Of a DNA stretch of 64,000 nt, positions 18,560 to 28,161 are shown one piece after another (position 1 is the first letter of the stretch; each line of letters opens with the position of its first letter). Under the pieces are notes generated by a model, which saw only the letters and a list, made by a program, of their open reading frames with translations, had not been told where the DNA came from and did not search any database. The DNA lies in the NCBI GenBank assembly GCA_934098505.1, contig CAKOOR010000002.1:97240-161239 (forward strand). The letters are read 5' to 3'. The translations under genes were made by a program, and so were the position numbers. The stretch comes from an uncultured Bacilli bacterium. Lineage in GTDB: Bacteria; Bacillota_I; Bacilli_A; RF39; UBA660.

Positions 18560-19096
18560 TGTGGATAAGTGTGGATAACTTTTCTTTTATTATTATTATT
18601 ATATATATATTCATCATCATAATACTGTGGATATGTGGATAACTTTTAAAAAAATCCCGAAAGTACGCCAATAAAATGACCGTTTTGAGGTGTTGATAAC
18701 TTTTGAGTTATCAACAGTTGGGGTGTGGATAACTGTGTTTTGAGGTGTTGATAACTCCAAAAATAGTCAAAAATCGACCAAAATTTACCTAAAAAAAGTG
18801 TCAAGTTTTAGTGTCAAGTAAGAAGTTATCCACAGTTTTGCCTAAAAATAGTGCATTTATGGGAAGTTATCCACAGGCGTGAGCCCTTATAAACACTGGG
18901 CTCAAATGAGTTATCCACATTATCAACAGGTACTACCACCCAAGTTATCCACATGTTGATAACAAAAAAAGCCCTAAACTGTGGATAACTCAAAAATTTC
19001 CCAGACTTCTGGGAAAAAAACTGTGGATAAACTGTTGATAAGTTGTTGATAACCTGTGGACAAAACTGTGGATAACTTTACTAGGGGTGTTGATAA
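18560..19096. other. oriC: Chromosomal replication origin with about 20 DnaA boxes
   Basis: Between rpmH and dnaA there are about twenty DnaA boxes in both orientations. They form two sequence classes: TGTGGATAA/TTATCCACA (for example 18560, 18570, 18634, 18724, 18826, 18867, 18911, 18945, 18980, 19022, 19067) and TGTTGATAA/TTATCAACA (18691, 18708, 18746, 18920, 18954, 19033, 19044, 19088). A tract of ATT, AT and CAT repeats at 18588-18624 is the best candidate unwinding element. No protein gene lies here. The flanking rpmH and dnaA genes make the assignment secure; the unwinding site is inferred. Confidence 0.93.
18588..18624. other. Candidate DNA unwinding element with triplet repeats
   Basis: The run consists of ATT repeated five times, alternating AT, and CAT repeated three times, with closely spaced DnaA boxes on either side (18570 and 18626-18642). 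Read on the minus strand, the TAA triplets resemble DnaA-trio elements. This is inferred from composition and position only. Confidence 0.45.
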
Positions 19097-19191
19097 CTTT
19101 AAATCGGTAAAAAAGTACGAAAGTTCTTTACTAAAGTTTTAGGATGTTATAAAATAGGTGTTGATTATTGGTTATGAGTGGGGTGATAATT

Positions 19192-20547
19192 TTGAAATCC
19201 GAGGAATTATGGGATAAATTTCTTTCTGTAATGCAAGAAAAAATGAATCCTATTTCCTTTAATACATGGTTTAAACCGTTAAAATTGCAAGAACTTAATA
19301 CTAAAGATAACAAAATTATCATTCAAGTACCTATGGGTGTGCATAAAACGACTTTGGAAACCAGTTGGCATCAAGTAATTGAAGAAACTTTACAAGAGTT
19401 AACTGGTAATACTTTTGAACTATTGTATGTTTTAGAAGATTTACAAACTGCTAAAGATAAACCTTTAGATAAGGTAAAAGCTAAAAAAAATAATGATGAA
19501 GTATTTGTAACGAACTTAAAGAAAGAGTTTACATTTGATAATTTTGTAACTGGAGATACAAATAAATTTGCGAAGACAGCTGCGATAGCGGTGGCGGAGG
19601 CTCCGGGAAAAATATATAATCCTTTATTTATGTATGGTAAAAGTGGGGTAGGTAAGACTCATTTAATGCATGCGATAGGTAATTACATAACTGAACATTC
19701 GGACTTGAAGGTTTTATACACAACAAGTGATAGTTTTAAGGATGATTATACTAATATTGCTGGAGGGACGAATGATAATTCTTTTGAAAGAGCTGAATAT
19801 TTCAAAAATAAGTATCGTGATGTTGATGTTTTGCTTATTGATGATATTCAGTTTTTAGTTGGAGCTGAAAAGACCCAACAAGGTTTTTTTCATACATTTA
19901 ATGAATTACATGATAAAAATAAACAAATAATAATTACATCAGATCGTTCACCAGAGGATTTAAAGCTTTTGGAGGAACGTTTAAGAAGTCGTTTTACATG
20001 GGGTCTTCCGGTTGATATTTATCCACCTGATTATGAACTTCGATGTCGGATAATTAGGGATAAGATAAGATACTTGAATTTATCCACAATGATGAATGAT
20101 GATGTTATTAACTATATTGCTAATTCGTGTGATACCGATGTAAGGGAAATAGAAGGAGCGATTAATAGATTACAAGCCTATACAGCTGTCTATGCGCCAC
20201 CTAATATTACTTTAGAATTTGCAATGGAAGCCTTAGGTGACTATGTAAATAACAATATATATTCAATTAGTAATATAACTGTTGTACAAAAAGCCGTTGC
20301 AGATTATTATGGGATAACAGTTGAAGCCTTAAAAGGAAAGAAGAAATCAAAGAATATAGCTTATCCAAGAATGCTTGGAATGTATATGGCTCGTATTATG
20401 ACAAATGAGTCATTCCCAAGAATAGGTTTAGAGTTTGGTGGTCGTGATCATTCTACCGTTATTCATGCTTGCGATAAAATAGAAGAAGATTTAAAGGATA
20501 ATAAACAATTACAAGAGATTATTAATGAAATAAAAACAAAAATTTAA
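19192..20547 (+). CDS. dnaA: Chromosomal replication initiator protein
   Basis: DnaA binds the boxes at the origin and unwinds it. It shows the N-terminal DnaB-interaction domain, the AAA+ domain with GKSGVGKTHL (Walker A) and LLIDDIQF (Walker B), and the C-terminal helix-turn-helix signature FGGRDHSTVIHA. I place the start at TTG 19192 (M-K-S-E-E-L-W-D-K-F), seven bases behind GGGGTG, because the upstream ATGs at 19168 and 19174 lack ribosome sites. A DnaA box (TTATCCACA) also occurs inside the gene near 20079. Confidence 0.97.
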   Translation: MKSEELWDKFLSVMQEKMNPISFNTWFKPLKLQELNTKDNKIIIQVPMGVHKTTLETSWHQVIEETLQELTGNTFELLYVLEDLQTAKDKPLDKVKAKKNNDEVFVTNLKKEFTFDNFVTGDTNKFAKTAAIAVAEAPGKIYNPLFMYGKSGVGKTHLMHAIGNYITEHSDLKVLYTTSDSFKDDYTNIAGGTNDNSFERAEYFKNKYRDVDVLLIDDIQFLVGAEKTQQGFFHTFNELHDKNKQIIITSDRSPEDLKLLEERLRSRFTWGLPVDIYPPDYELRCRIIRDKIRYLNLSTMMNDDVINYIANSCDTDVREIEGAINRLQAYTAVYAPPNITLEFAMEALGDYVNNNIYSISNITVVQKAVADYYGITVEALKGKKKSKNIAYPRMLGMYMARIMTNESFPRIGLEFGGRDHSTVIHACDKIEEDLKDNKQLQEIINEIKTKI

Positions 20548-20573
20548 TATTTATAAAGAAAGAGAGAAAGTAT

Positions 20574-21692
20574 ATGAAATTTACAATTGATAAAAATATA
20601 ATTTTAGAAAATTTAATGAATGTTGCTAGAGCAATATCTACTAAAAATGTTATTCCTGTTTTAAATGGAATTAAATTTGAAATGACTGAGGAAGGTCTTT
20701 ATTTAACAGCCAGTGATAGTGAACTTACAATTAAATCATTTATTGAAAAGAAAGATATTAAAAATGTTGAGGCTTTAGGAAATATTATTATTCAAAGTAA
20801 ATTTATTGTTGATATTATTAGAAAAATGCCTAGTGATATTATTGATTTTGAAGTAGTAGATGGGTTAAAAATCAAACTAACTAGTGGTTCTAGTGAATGT
20901 AGTTTGAATTGTTTAGATTCAAGTGAGTATCCACAAATCGATTTAGAAGAACATAAGACTCCTATCTATATTAATAGTATGTTATTTAAAAGCATTGTTA
21001 GTCAAACGGCTTTTGCTATTTCAACTCAGGAATTAAGACCACTTCTTACTGGTTTGAATTTTAAAATTACTGGTGATATTTTAGAATGTATTGCAACGGA
21101 TTCATACCGTTTAGCTAAAAAGACAGTTACTTTAACAGGTGCTAGTGATAATGATGTTAATATGGTAATACCAGGAAAAAATGTTTTAGAACTTGATAAA
21201 ATTATTAATGACGATGTTGATATGGAATTACATGTATTCAGTAATAAAGTGTTATTTAAATATAAAAATATTATTTTCCAAAGTAATTTACTTGCAGGTA
21301 ATTATCCTAATACTAATAACTTAATTCCTACTAATTTTGAATACATGATGAGTACAAACTTAAATGATTTTTATAATGCTATTGATCGTGCTTCTTTAGT
21401 AACTCAAAGTAAAGATAAAAACATTGTTAAGATGACATTGTCTGGTAAAAAGCTAATTATTAATTCTTATGCTAGTGAAATTGGTAAGGTAGAAGAAACA
21501 ATTGATGTTGAATGCAATGTTGAAAATGACATTTCTATTTCCTTTAGTGCTAAATATATGTTAGAGGCTTTAAAGACTTTTAAGGATGAAAAGATTATGA
21601 TTTTATTAAATGGGGATATTAAACCTATTGTTGTTAAATCAACAGAAGATGAAACTTTAATTCAATTAATTTTACCTATTAAGACTTATTAG
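20574..21692 (+). CDS. dnaN: DNA polymerase III sliding clamp (beta subunit)
   Basis: The beta clamp encircles DNA and tethers the replicative polymerase. At 372 residues it has the standard three-domain length, and it ends with the typical LIQLILPIKTY. It lies 26 bases after dnaA behind a purine-rich AAAGAGAGAAAG ribosome site, in the usual dnaA-dnaN operon. Confidence 0.97.
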   Translation: MKFTIDKNIILENLMNVARAISTKNVIPVLNGIKFEMTEEGLYLTASDSELTIKSFIEKKDIKNVEALGNIIIQSKFIVDIIRKMPSDIIDFEVVDGLKIKLTSGSSECSLNCLDSSEYPQIDLEEHKTPIYINSMLFKSIVSQTAFAISTQELRPLLTGLNFKITGDILECIATDSYRLAKKTVTLTGASDNDVNMVIPGKNVLELDKIINDDVDMELHVFSNKVLFKYKNIIFQSNLLAGNYPNTNNLIPTNFEYMMSTNLNDFYNAIDRASLVTQSKDKNIVKMTLSGKKLIINSYASEIGKVEETIDVECNVENDISISFSAKYMLEALKTFKDEKIMILLNGDIKPIVVKSTEDETLIQLILPIKTY

Positions 21693-21997
21693 GATATAGA
21701 TGCAATTTATTTAGAAAATAAGCTAGAAAATATTAAATTTAGAAGGTTATTGAAAAAAATTTAAGTAGTAGAAATATGAAATATAAGATGGCTATGGAAT
21801 TATTTTAAATTTTCCATTACATAATAATGAATAGAGGGCTGAAGAAATTTGGCTCTTTTTGATTTTAGAAAAACTATAAAAAGTTAGCTAAAAATGCAGT
21901 TTGGAAATAAAAATCAAGCTAAATTTAGTTCTATAAATATAACTAATTTCAGGTAATAGTTATGAATTTTAGTTAAAAATTTACCTTTTTTTACCAA
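21693..21997. other. dnaN-comK intergenic region, upstream part
   Basis: No gene is seen here. It is AT-rich and contains an imperfect G/C-containing hairpin ending in TTTTT (21832-21866) that may be a weak terminator for dnaA-dnaN. The comK regulatory sites follow directly. Confidence 0.4.
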
Positions 21998-22041
21998 TTC
22001 GACAAAATTTGACAAAATTCGACAAAGGGACTTGCTATACT
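21998..22041 (+). promoter_or_regulatory. Three helically phased Spo0A boxes and -10 element before comK
   Basis: TTCGACA (21998-22004), TTTGACA (22008-22014) and TTCGACA (22018-22024) are spaced exactly 10 bases apart; TTCGACA is the Spo0A recognition heptamer. A TATACT -10 element follows at 22036-22041 with no good -35, which suits an activated promoter. Direct control by Spo0A is inferred. Confidence 0.6.
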
Positions 22042-22075
22042 ATGGTACAATTCATTAAAAAAAGGGGGAAATTTT

Positions 22076-22540
22076 ATGGAAGAATTATATTCAATTAATG
22101 AAGATACATTATTTTTAGAAGGAGTTGTAGATGATAGGGGTAAAGTTTTAACTAAAATTTATGAACAAGATAAAGTGTTGAAACTTTATGATACACCAAC
22201 AAACATTATAAGATACGGTTGTGAATACTTTGGCTCGACTTTAGAAGGGCGTCAAAAAGGGTCGATGAGTTTATTGGGAATTAAACATAAAGTTCCGGTA
22301 ATGGTTGAAGGAAGTATGGAATTAATATTCTTTCCAATGTGTTCACCAAGAATAAGAGATTGTTCGTGGGTATGTTTTAATAATATTGTAAGCTATAAAA
22401 GAAGTGGATATGATACAGAGGTATTATTTAAAAATGGTCAAAAAATAACTTTAAATATTTCTTATGGAATATTTGAAAATCAATATATGCGTGCTACTAA
22501 ATTAAAAATGGTTAATACCCTAAGAAAATTGGCAAAATAA
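22076..22540 (+). CDS. comK: ComK-family competence transcription factor
   Basis: The 154-residue protein matches the ComK family along its length. Landmarks include CEYFGSTLEGR (B. subtilis CRFFGSSYAGR), IKHKVPVMVE (SHKPPIMVD), a C-x-W pair (DCSWVCF), DTEVLFKNGQ, and ISYGIFENQYMRA (ISYNSFENQVYRT). In Bacillus ComK activates DNA-uptake genes. This one lacks the extended C-terminus that MecA binds. It replaces yaaA between dnaN and recF and has a GGGGGAAA ribosome site. Its targets in this organism are unknown. Confidence 0.85.
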   Translation: MEELYSINEDTLFLEGVVDDRGKVLTKIYEQDKVLKLYDTPTNIIRYGCEYFGSTLEGRQKGSMSLLGIKHKVPVMVEGSMELIFFPMCSPRIRDCSWVCFNNIVSYKRSGYDTEVLFKNGQKITLNISYGIFENQYMRATKLKMVNTLRKLAK

Positions 22541-22645
22541 AGAAAATTGGCTGTAAAATAAGCAAAATTTATGATATAATTTAAGTAGGTATATGGGTAC
22601 TAATATACCTATTATTTTACTATAAGTTAGAAAGAGGCACTTTAA

Positions 22646-23740
22646 ATGCGAATAGTCAATCTAAAGTTACTTAATTTTAGAAACTATAATCATTTAACCT
22701 TATCGTTTTCGCCAAGTATTAATGTTATATATGGTAAAAATGGTAGTGGTAAGACTAATTTAATTGAAGCAATATATGTCTTAGGTTTAACAAAGTCTTT
22801 CCGATCTACTACGGATAAAGTATTAGTAACGAAAGATAAAAACTTAACAAAAATATCGGGGGTAGTTTTTGATAACATAAATAAAGAATATCAACTTACT
22901 ATTTCTGGTGATGGCAAGGTTGCAAAAATAGATAGTCATCGGCAAAATAAGTTAAGTGATTATATAGCTAAGGTAAATATTGTATTATTTCATCCCGATA
23001 GCTTAAAAGTAATTAAGGATTCACCTGGTGTAAGAAGAGATAATCTCAATATTGATATGTCGCAGTTTGATAATGAATTTGTTAATTTACTTAATGATTA
23101 TGAAAAAGTATTGAAGCAGAGAAATGCTTATCTTAAAGTAATGTATGCTAATGCGAATAAATCGCAAGTCTATTTAGATATATTAACAGATAAATTAGTA
23201 GATTATGGTTTAAAGATTTATGAAAAAAGAGCTAATTTTATTGAACAAATTAATAAATATATAGGTAATTTCTATAGTAAAATAAGTGGTGTTGGTACTT
23301 TAAAAATTAAATACCAGTCAGAATTAAAGGATAAAAATCAGGAAAAGTTAAAGAAAATGTATAATGGTCTTAAAAATAAGGATATGCTTCTTGGTAATAC
23401 AACTTTAGGTGTTCATAAAGATGATTATGCATTTTGTTTTGAAAGTGAATCTTTAAAAGATTATGCTTCGCAAGGCCAACAAAAAAATGCCATTATTGCT
23501 TATAAACTTTCTTTAATAGAATTGTTTAAAAATGAGCGAAATATTAAACCTATTTTGATATTAGATGATTTGTTTAGCGAGTTAGATAATGAAAAAATTA
23601 ATAATATTTTAGAAGTAATTGATAAAGATTTACAAATATTTATTACTGTTACTGATTTAAATAAATTACCAAATGATATAAAAAATAAAAATAATAAAAT
23701 TTTTGATTGTGCTTTTGGTAAAATAAGGGAGGATATATGA
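22646..23740 (+). CDS. recF: DNA replication and repair protein RecF
   Basis: RecF is an SMC-like ATPase that loads RecA at gaps with RecO and RecR. Walker A is YGKNGSGKTN near the N-terminus, the signature region is YASQGQQKNA, and Walker B is LILDDLFSELD. Length 364 is normal. Its end overlaps the gyrB start by 4 bases. Confidence 0.95.
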   Translation: MRIVNLKLLNFRNYNHLTLSFSPSINVIYGKNGSGKTNLIEAIYVLGLTKSFRSTTDKVLVTKDKNLTKISGVVFDNINKEYQLTISGDGKVAKIDSHRQNKLSDYIAKVNIVLFHPDSLKVIKDSPGVRRDNLNIDMSQFDNEFVNLLNDYEKVLKQRNAYLKVMYANANKSQVYLDILTDKLVDYGLKIYEKRANFIEQINKYIGNFYSKISGVGTLKIKYQSELKDKNQEKLKKMYNGLKNKDMLLGNTTLGVHKDDYAFCFESESLKDYASQGQQKNAIIAYKLSLIELFKNERNIKPILILDDLFSELDNEKINNILEVIDKDLQIFITVTDLNKLPNDIKNKNNKIFDCAFGKIREDI

Positions 23741-25665
23741 GAGAATTAGGACATGAAGATTATAATGATAATGATATTCAAGTTTTAGAAGGATTAGAAG
23801 CTGTTCGCAAACGACCTGGTATGTATATCGGTACAACTGGTGAGGCTGGACTTCATCATTTAGTTTGGGAAATTGTTGATAATGCTGTCGATGAGGCTTT
23901 AGCTGGATATTGTGATGATATCGAAGTAATCGTTGAAAAAGGCAACATAATTACGGTTCGCGATGACGGTCGTGGAATTCCAACTGGTATGAATAAAAAA
24001 ACAGGTTTATCCACAGTTGAAACTATTTTTACAGTATTACATGCAGGTGGTAAATTTGGCGGTGGTGGATATAAAGTATCTGGTGGTTTGCACGGAGTAG
24101 GTGCTTCCGTTGTTAATGCTTTATCCACATGGCTTGAAGTTACTATTTATCGTGATGGACATATTTATTATCAAAAGTTTGAAAACGGCGGTCATTCAGT
24201 AGAACCTTTAAAAATTATAGGTGAATGTGATGCTAACCGTACAGGTTCAACGGTAAGATTTAAAGCAGATCCAGAAATATTTAGAGAAACGACTGTTTAT
24301 AGTTATGCTATTTTGGCAAAGCGATTACAGGAAATTGCTTTCTTAAATAAGGGTTTAAGAATTATTCTTATGGATGATAGAGAAGATAATAAAAAAGATG
24401 AATTCTTATATCAAGGTGGAATTATTGAGTTTGTTAAAATGTTAAATAAAAATAAAACACCTATACATGATGATGTAATTTATGTTGAAGGAAGAGAAGA
24501 CAACATTTTAATTGAAGTAGCTATGCAATATAATGATGGTTATAATGAGGCTTTATATTCTTATACCAATAATATTCATACCCATGAAGGTGGAACTCAT
24601 GAAGATGGTGTTAAGAGAGCTTTAACGAGAATTATTAATAATTATGCTCGCAACAATAAAATGTTAAGTGAAAAGGCTGATCCTTTGACTGGTGATGATG
24701 TTCGTGAAGGTTTAACAATGATAATTTCTTGTAAACATCCAGATCCTCAGTTTGAAGGTCAGACTAAGACTAAACTAGGTAATATGGAAGTTCGTAAGAT
24801 TGCTGATGATGTATTTAGTAATGGTTTTGAAAGATATTTAATGGAAAATCCGGAGATAGCTAAGAAGATTGTTGAAAAATCATTAACAGCATCTCGTGCA
24901 AGAATGGCTGCTAAGAAAGCTAGAGAATTACAAAGACAAACCAAAGGTGGTTTAGATTTATCTAACCAATGGGGAAAATTAACTGATTGTACGAGTAAAA
25001 ATCCTAGTGAATGTGAAATATTTATTGTTGAGGGAGATTCAGCCGGTGGTTCTGCTATCGGTGGTAGAAATTCTAAGACGCAAGCTGTTTTACCTTTAAG
25101 AGGAAAGATTTTAAATGTAGAAAAGGCAAGATTAGATAGAGCTCTTTCTAATGAAGAAATTAGAAGTATGATTACTGCTTTTGGTACTGGTATTGGTGAA
25201 GATTTTGATATTTCTAAATTAAGATATGATAAAATCATTATTATGACTGATGCCGATGTCGATGGTGACCATATTAGAATTTTACTTTTGACTTTATTTT
25301 ATCGTTTCTTTAGACCTTTGGTTGAAACTGGACATATTTATATAGCTCAACCTCCTTTATATAAAGTATCGTGGGGTAAAAATTTCCATTATGTTCTAAC
25401 TGATGCTGAACGCGATGAGTTTTTAAAGACTTTACCTGCAAATGTTAAATTTGATGTTGCTCGTAATAAGGGACTTGGTGAAATGGATCCCGAAGAACTA
25501 TGTTCAACAACAATGGATATTAACAATAGAACACTAATTCAAGTTAAATTAGATGAAGCGATGGAAGCTGATGGTATTTTCAGTCTATTAATGGGTGAAG
25601 AAGTAGAACCAAGAAGAAAGTTTATTGAAGAAAATGCTCATTTTGCTTCAAATTTAGATTATTAG
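23737..25665 (+). CDS. gyrB: DNA gyrase subunit B
   Basis: GyrB is the ATPase half of gyrase, which introduces negative supercoils. The GHKL ATPase domain shows EIVDNAVDEA and GLHGVGASVVNAL. The TOPRIM domain shows EGDSAGGSA and TDADVDGDHI. It is 642 residues, the Firmicutes length. Two exact DnaA boxes (near 24008 and 24122) lie inside the reading frame. It is followed by gyrA after 10 bases. Confidence 0.97.
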   Translation: MRELGHEDYNDNDIQVLEGLEAVRKRPGMYIGTTGEAGLHHLVWEIVDNAVDEALAGYCDDIEVIVEKGNIITVRDDGRGIPTGMNKKTGLSTVETIFTVLHAGGKFGGGGYKVSGGLHGVGASVVNALSTWLEVTIYRDGHIYYQKFENGGHSVEPLKIIGECDANRTGSTVRFKADPEIFRETTVYSYAILAKRLQEIAFLNKGLRIILMDDREDNKKDEFLYQGGIIEFVKMLNKNKTPIHDDVIYVEGREDNILIEVAMQYNDGYNEALYSYTNNIHTHEGGTHEDGVKRALTRIINNYARNNKMLSEKADPLTGDDVREGLTMIISCKHPDPQFEGQTKTKLGNMEVRKIADDVFSNGFERYLMENPEIAKKIVEKSLTASRARMAAKKARELQRQTKGGLDLSNQWGKLTDCTSKNPSECEIFIVEGDSAGGSAIGGRNSKTQAVLPLRGKILNVEKARLDRALSNEEIRSMITAFGTGIGEDFDISKLRYDKIIIMTDADVDGDHIRILLLTLFYRFFRPLVETGHIYIAQPPLYKVSWGKNFHYVLTDAERDEFLKTLPANVKFDVARNKGLGEMDPEELCSTTMDINNRTLIQVKLDEAMEADGIFSLLMGEEVEPRRKFIEENAHFASNLDY

Positions 25666-25675
25666 GAGGTATATC

Positions 25676-28150
25676 ATGGATAATAGAGAATCAAAAAATG
25701 TAGTTAATGTAATGAAAGATTCCTTCATTAACTATGCAATGGATGTAATTATTGCTCGTGCATTACCAGATTTGAGAGATGGTTTAAAACCAGTACATCG
25801 TCGTATTTTATACACAATGTATGAAGATGGTTTAACTCCTGATAAAGCATTCCGCAAGAGTGCTACAACAGTAGGAGCCGTTTTAGGTAAATACCATCCA
25901 CATGGTGATACATCAGTTTATGATGCGATGGTAAGAATGGCTCAAGACTTTAGTTATCGTCATCCATTAGTTGATGGTCATGGTAACTTTGGTTCAGTTG
26001 ATGGATATGGTGCTGCTGCTTATCGTTATACAGAGGCTAGGTTATCAAAAATTTCTTTAGAATTATTAAGAGATATCAACAAGAATACAGTAGACTTCGT
26101 TCCTAACTTTGATCAAACTAAGAAAGAACCCGTAGTAATTCCTAGTAGATTTCCAAACATTTTAGTAAATGGTACCATGGGTATTGCTGTCGGTATGGCA
26201 ACAAATATTCCTCCTCATAATTTAGGAGAAGTAATTGATGGCTGTGTTGCTTATATTGATGATAATAATATTACTGTTGAAGGGTTGATGAAGCATATCA
26301 AAGGTCCGGATTTTCCAACAGGGGCAGCTATTTTAGGTAACAGAGGTATTAAACAAGCTTATGAAACTGGCCGTGGGACAATTACTATTAGAGCTCATGC
26401 AGAAATCGTAGAGCACAATGGTAAACAACAGATCGTATTTACAGATATTCCTTACCAAGTAACTAAGATGGAACTTCAGAAGAGAATTGCAGAATTAGTA
26501 AGAGATAAGGTACTTGAAGGAATTACTGATTTACATGATGAATCAACATTAACAGAAATTAAGTTGGTAGTACATTTAAAGAAAGAAGCTAATGCTAATG
26601 TAGTATTGAATAATTTATATAAACATACCTCTTTACAAACTACTTATGGTATTATATTCTTGATGTTAGATCAAGGTTTACCAAAGACTTTAAATTTAAA
26701 AGAAATTATTAGTAAATATATTGATTATCAAAGAGAAGTTATTTATAGAAGAACTAAATATGACTTGGAAAAAGCCGAAAAGCGTGTTCATATTTTAGAA
26801 GGATATAAGATAGCTTTAGATAATTTAGATGCAGTTATTAACATAATTAGAAATGCTAAAGATGATGATACTGCTAAACATGAATTAATGACTAGATTTA
26901 ATTTGGATGATGTTCAAGCTGAATCTATATTAGAATTAAAGTTAAGAAGATTAACTGGCTTAGAACGCAGCAAGATTGAAGAAGAATTGAATGATCTATT
27001 AAAATTAATTGATGAATTAAAAGGCATTTTAGCCAGTGATGCGAAGATTTATGACATTATTAAACAAGAATTACTTGAAATTAAAGCTAAATATGCTGAT
27101 GAACGTCGTACAGAGATTGATATGACTGCTATTGATTATATTGATGATGAAGCATTAATTCCTGAAGAGAATATAGTTGTAGCATTAACTAATAAAGGCT
27201 ATATTAAGAGAACTACTAGTGATACATTTAAGTCACAAAATCGTGGAGGTGTTGGTGTTAAGGGTATGACTACGAATGAAGAAGACTTTGTAGAGCATTT
27301 AGTAGATTTATCAACACACGATTATCTATTGTTCTTTACTAATAAGGGTAAAGTTTATCGATTAAAAGGTTATGAAATTCCACAATTCGGTCGTCAATCA
27401 AAAGGTTTGCCAATAATCAACTTATTGCAAATAGATAAAGATGAACGAATAAGCAGCGTTATTAAAATTTCTGCGAATGATGATAAAAAATACTTGCTAT
27501 TTGTAACAAAAAGTGGTATAATTAAGAAGACGATTTTAACCCAATTTGAAAATATACGTCAAAACGGAAAAATTGCTATTACGTTGAAGGAAAATGATGA
27601 ATTAATAGCTGTTAAAAAGACTAGTGGCGAAGATATGGTATTAATTGGTTCAAGTGAAGGGCGTATGGTTAAGTTTACCGAAGACGAGATCAGAGATATG
27701 GGACGTACTGCTAGCGGTGTTAAAGGTATTGATTTAGAAAATGACGCAATAGTAGTTGGTGCTGAAGTGGTAAATAATGATGATAATATTTTACTAATAA
27801 CTGAAAATGGCTATGGTAAACAAACGAAGGTTGCAGACTTTAGACAAACAAGAAGGGGATCCAAAGGAGTTAAAGCGTTAAATATAACTGATAAGAATGG
27901 TAAAATAGCAGACTTTAAGGTTATAGGCGATGCTAATGATGTAATAATAGTAACTAATTCTGGTATGATAATGAGAATGCCAATTAGTCAGATAAGTGTA
28001 TTAGGTAGAATTACTCAAGGTGTTAGATTGATAAATTTGAAAGATGGTCAAAAAGTATCAACAATAACTTTGATTAAATCCGACGAACAATCAGAAGAAG
28101 ATGGAACAACTGCTGGAATTAATGAAGAGGCAACACCAGAAAATGAGTAA
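25676..28150 (+). CDS. gyrA: DNA gyrase subunit A
   Basis: GyrA cleaves and rejoins DNA. The active-site tyrosine is in AAYRYTEARL (about residue 120), and the quinolone-determining region is HPHGDTSVYDA. The C-terminal beta-pinwheel carries a GyrA-box version, QNRGGVGVKG. The 824 residues end in an acidic tail. It closes the origin operon; a parS palindrome with a T-tract lies 60 bases downstream. Confidence 0.97.
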   Translation: MDNRESKNVVNVMKDSFINYAMDVIIARALPDLRDGLKPVHRRILYTMYEDGLTPDKAFRKSATTVGAVLGKYHPHGDTSVYDAMVRMAQDFSYRHPLVDGHGNFGSVDGYGAAAYRYTEARLSKISLELLRDINKNTVDFVPNFDQTKKEPVVIPSRFPNILVNGTMGIAVGMATNIPPHNLGEVIDGCVAYIDDNNITVEGLMKHIKGPDFPTGAAILGNRGIKQAYETGRGTITIRAHAEIVEHNGKQQIVFTDIPYQVTKMELQKRIAELVRDKVLEGITDLHDESTLTEIKLVVHLKKEANANVVLNNLYKHTSLQTTYGIIFLMLDQGLPKTLNLKEIISKYIDYQREVIYRRTKYDLEKAEKRVHILEGYKIALDNLDAVINIIRNAKDDDTAKHELMTRFNLDDVQAESILELKLRRLTGLERSKIEEELNDLLKLIDELKGILASDAKIYDIIKQELLEIKAKYADERRTEIDMTAIDYIDDEALIPEENIVVALTNKGYIKRTTSDTFKSQNRGGVGVKGMTTNEEDFVEHLVDLSTHDYLLFFTNKGKVYRLKGYEIPQFGRQSKGLPIINLLQIDKDERISSVIKISANDDKKYLLFVTKSGIIKKTILTQFENIRQNGKIAITLKENDELIAVKKTSGEDMVLIGSSEGRMVKFTEDEIRDMGRTASGVKGIDLENDAIVVGAEVVNNDDNILLITENGYGKQTKVADFRQTRRGSKGVKALNITDKNGKIADFKVIGDANDVIIVTNSGMIMRMPISQISVLGRITQGVRLINLKDGQKVSTITLIKSDEQSEEDGTTAGINEEATPENE

Positions 28151-28161
28151 TGAAATTTATA

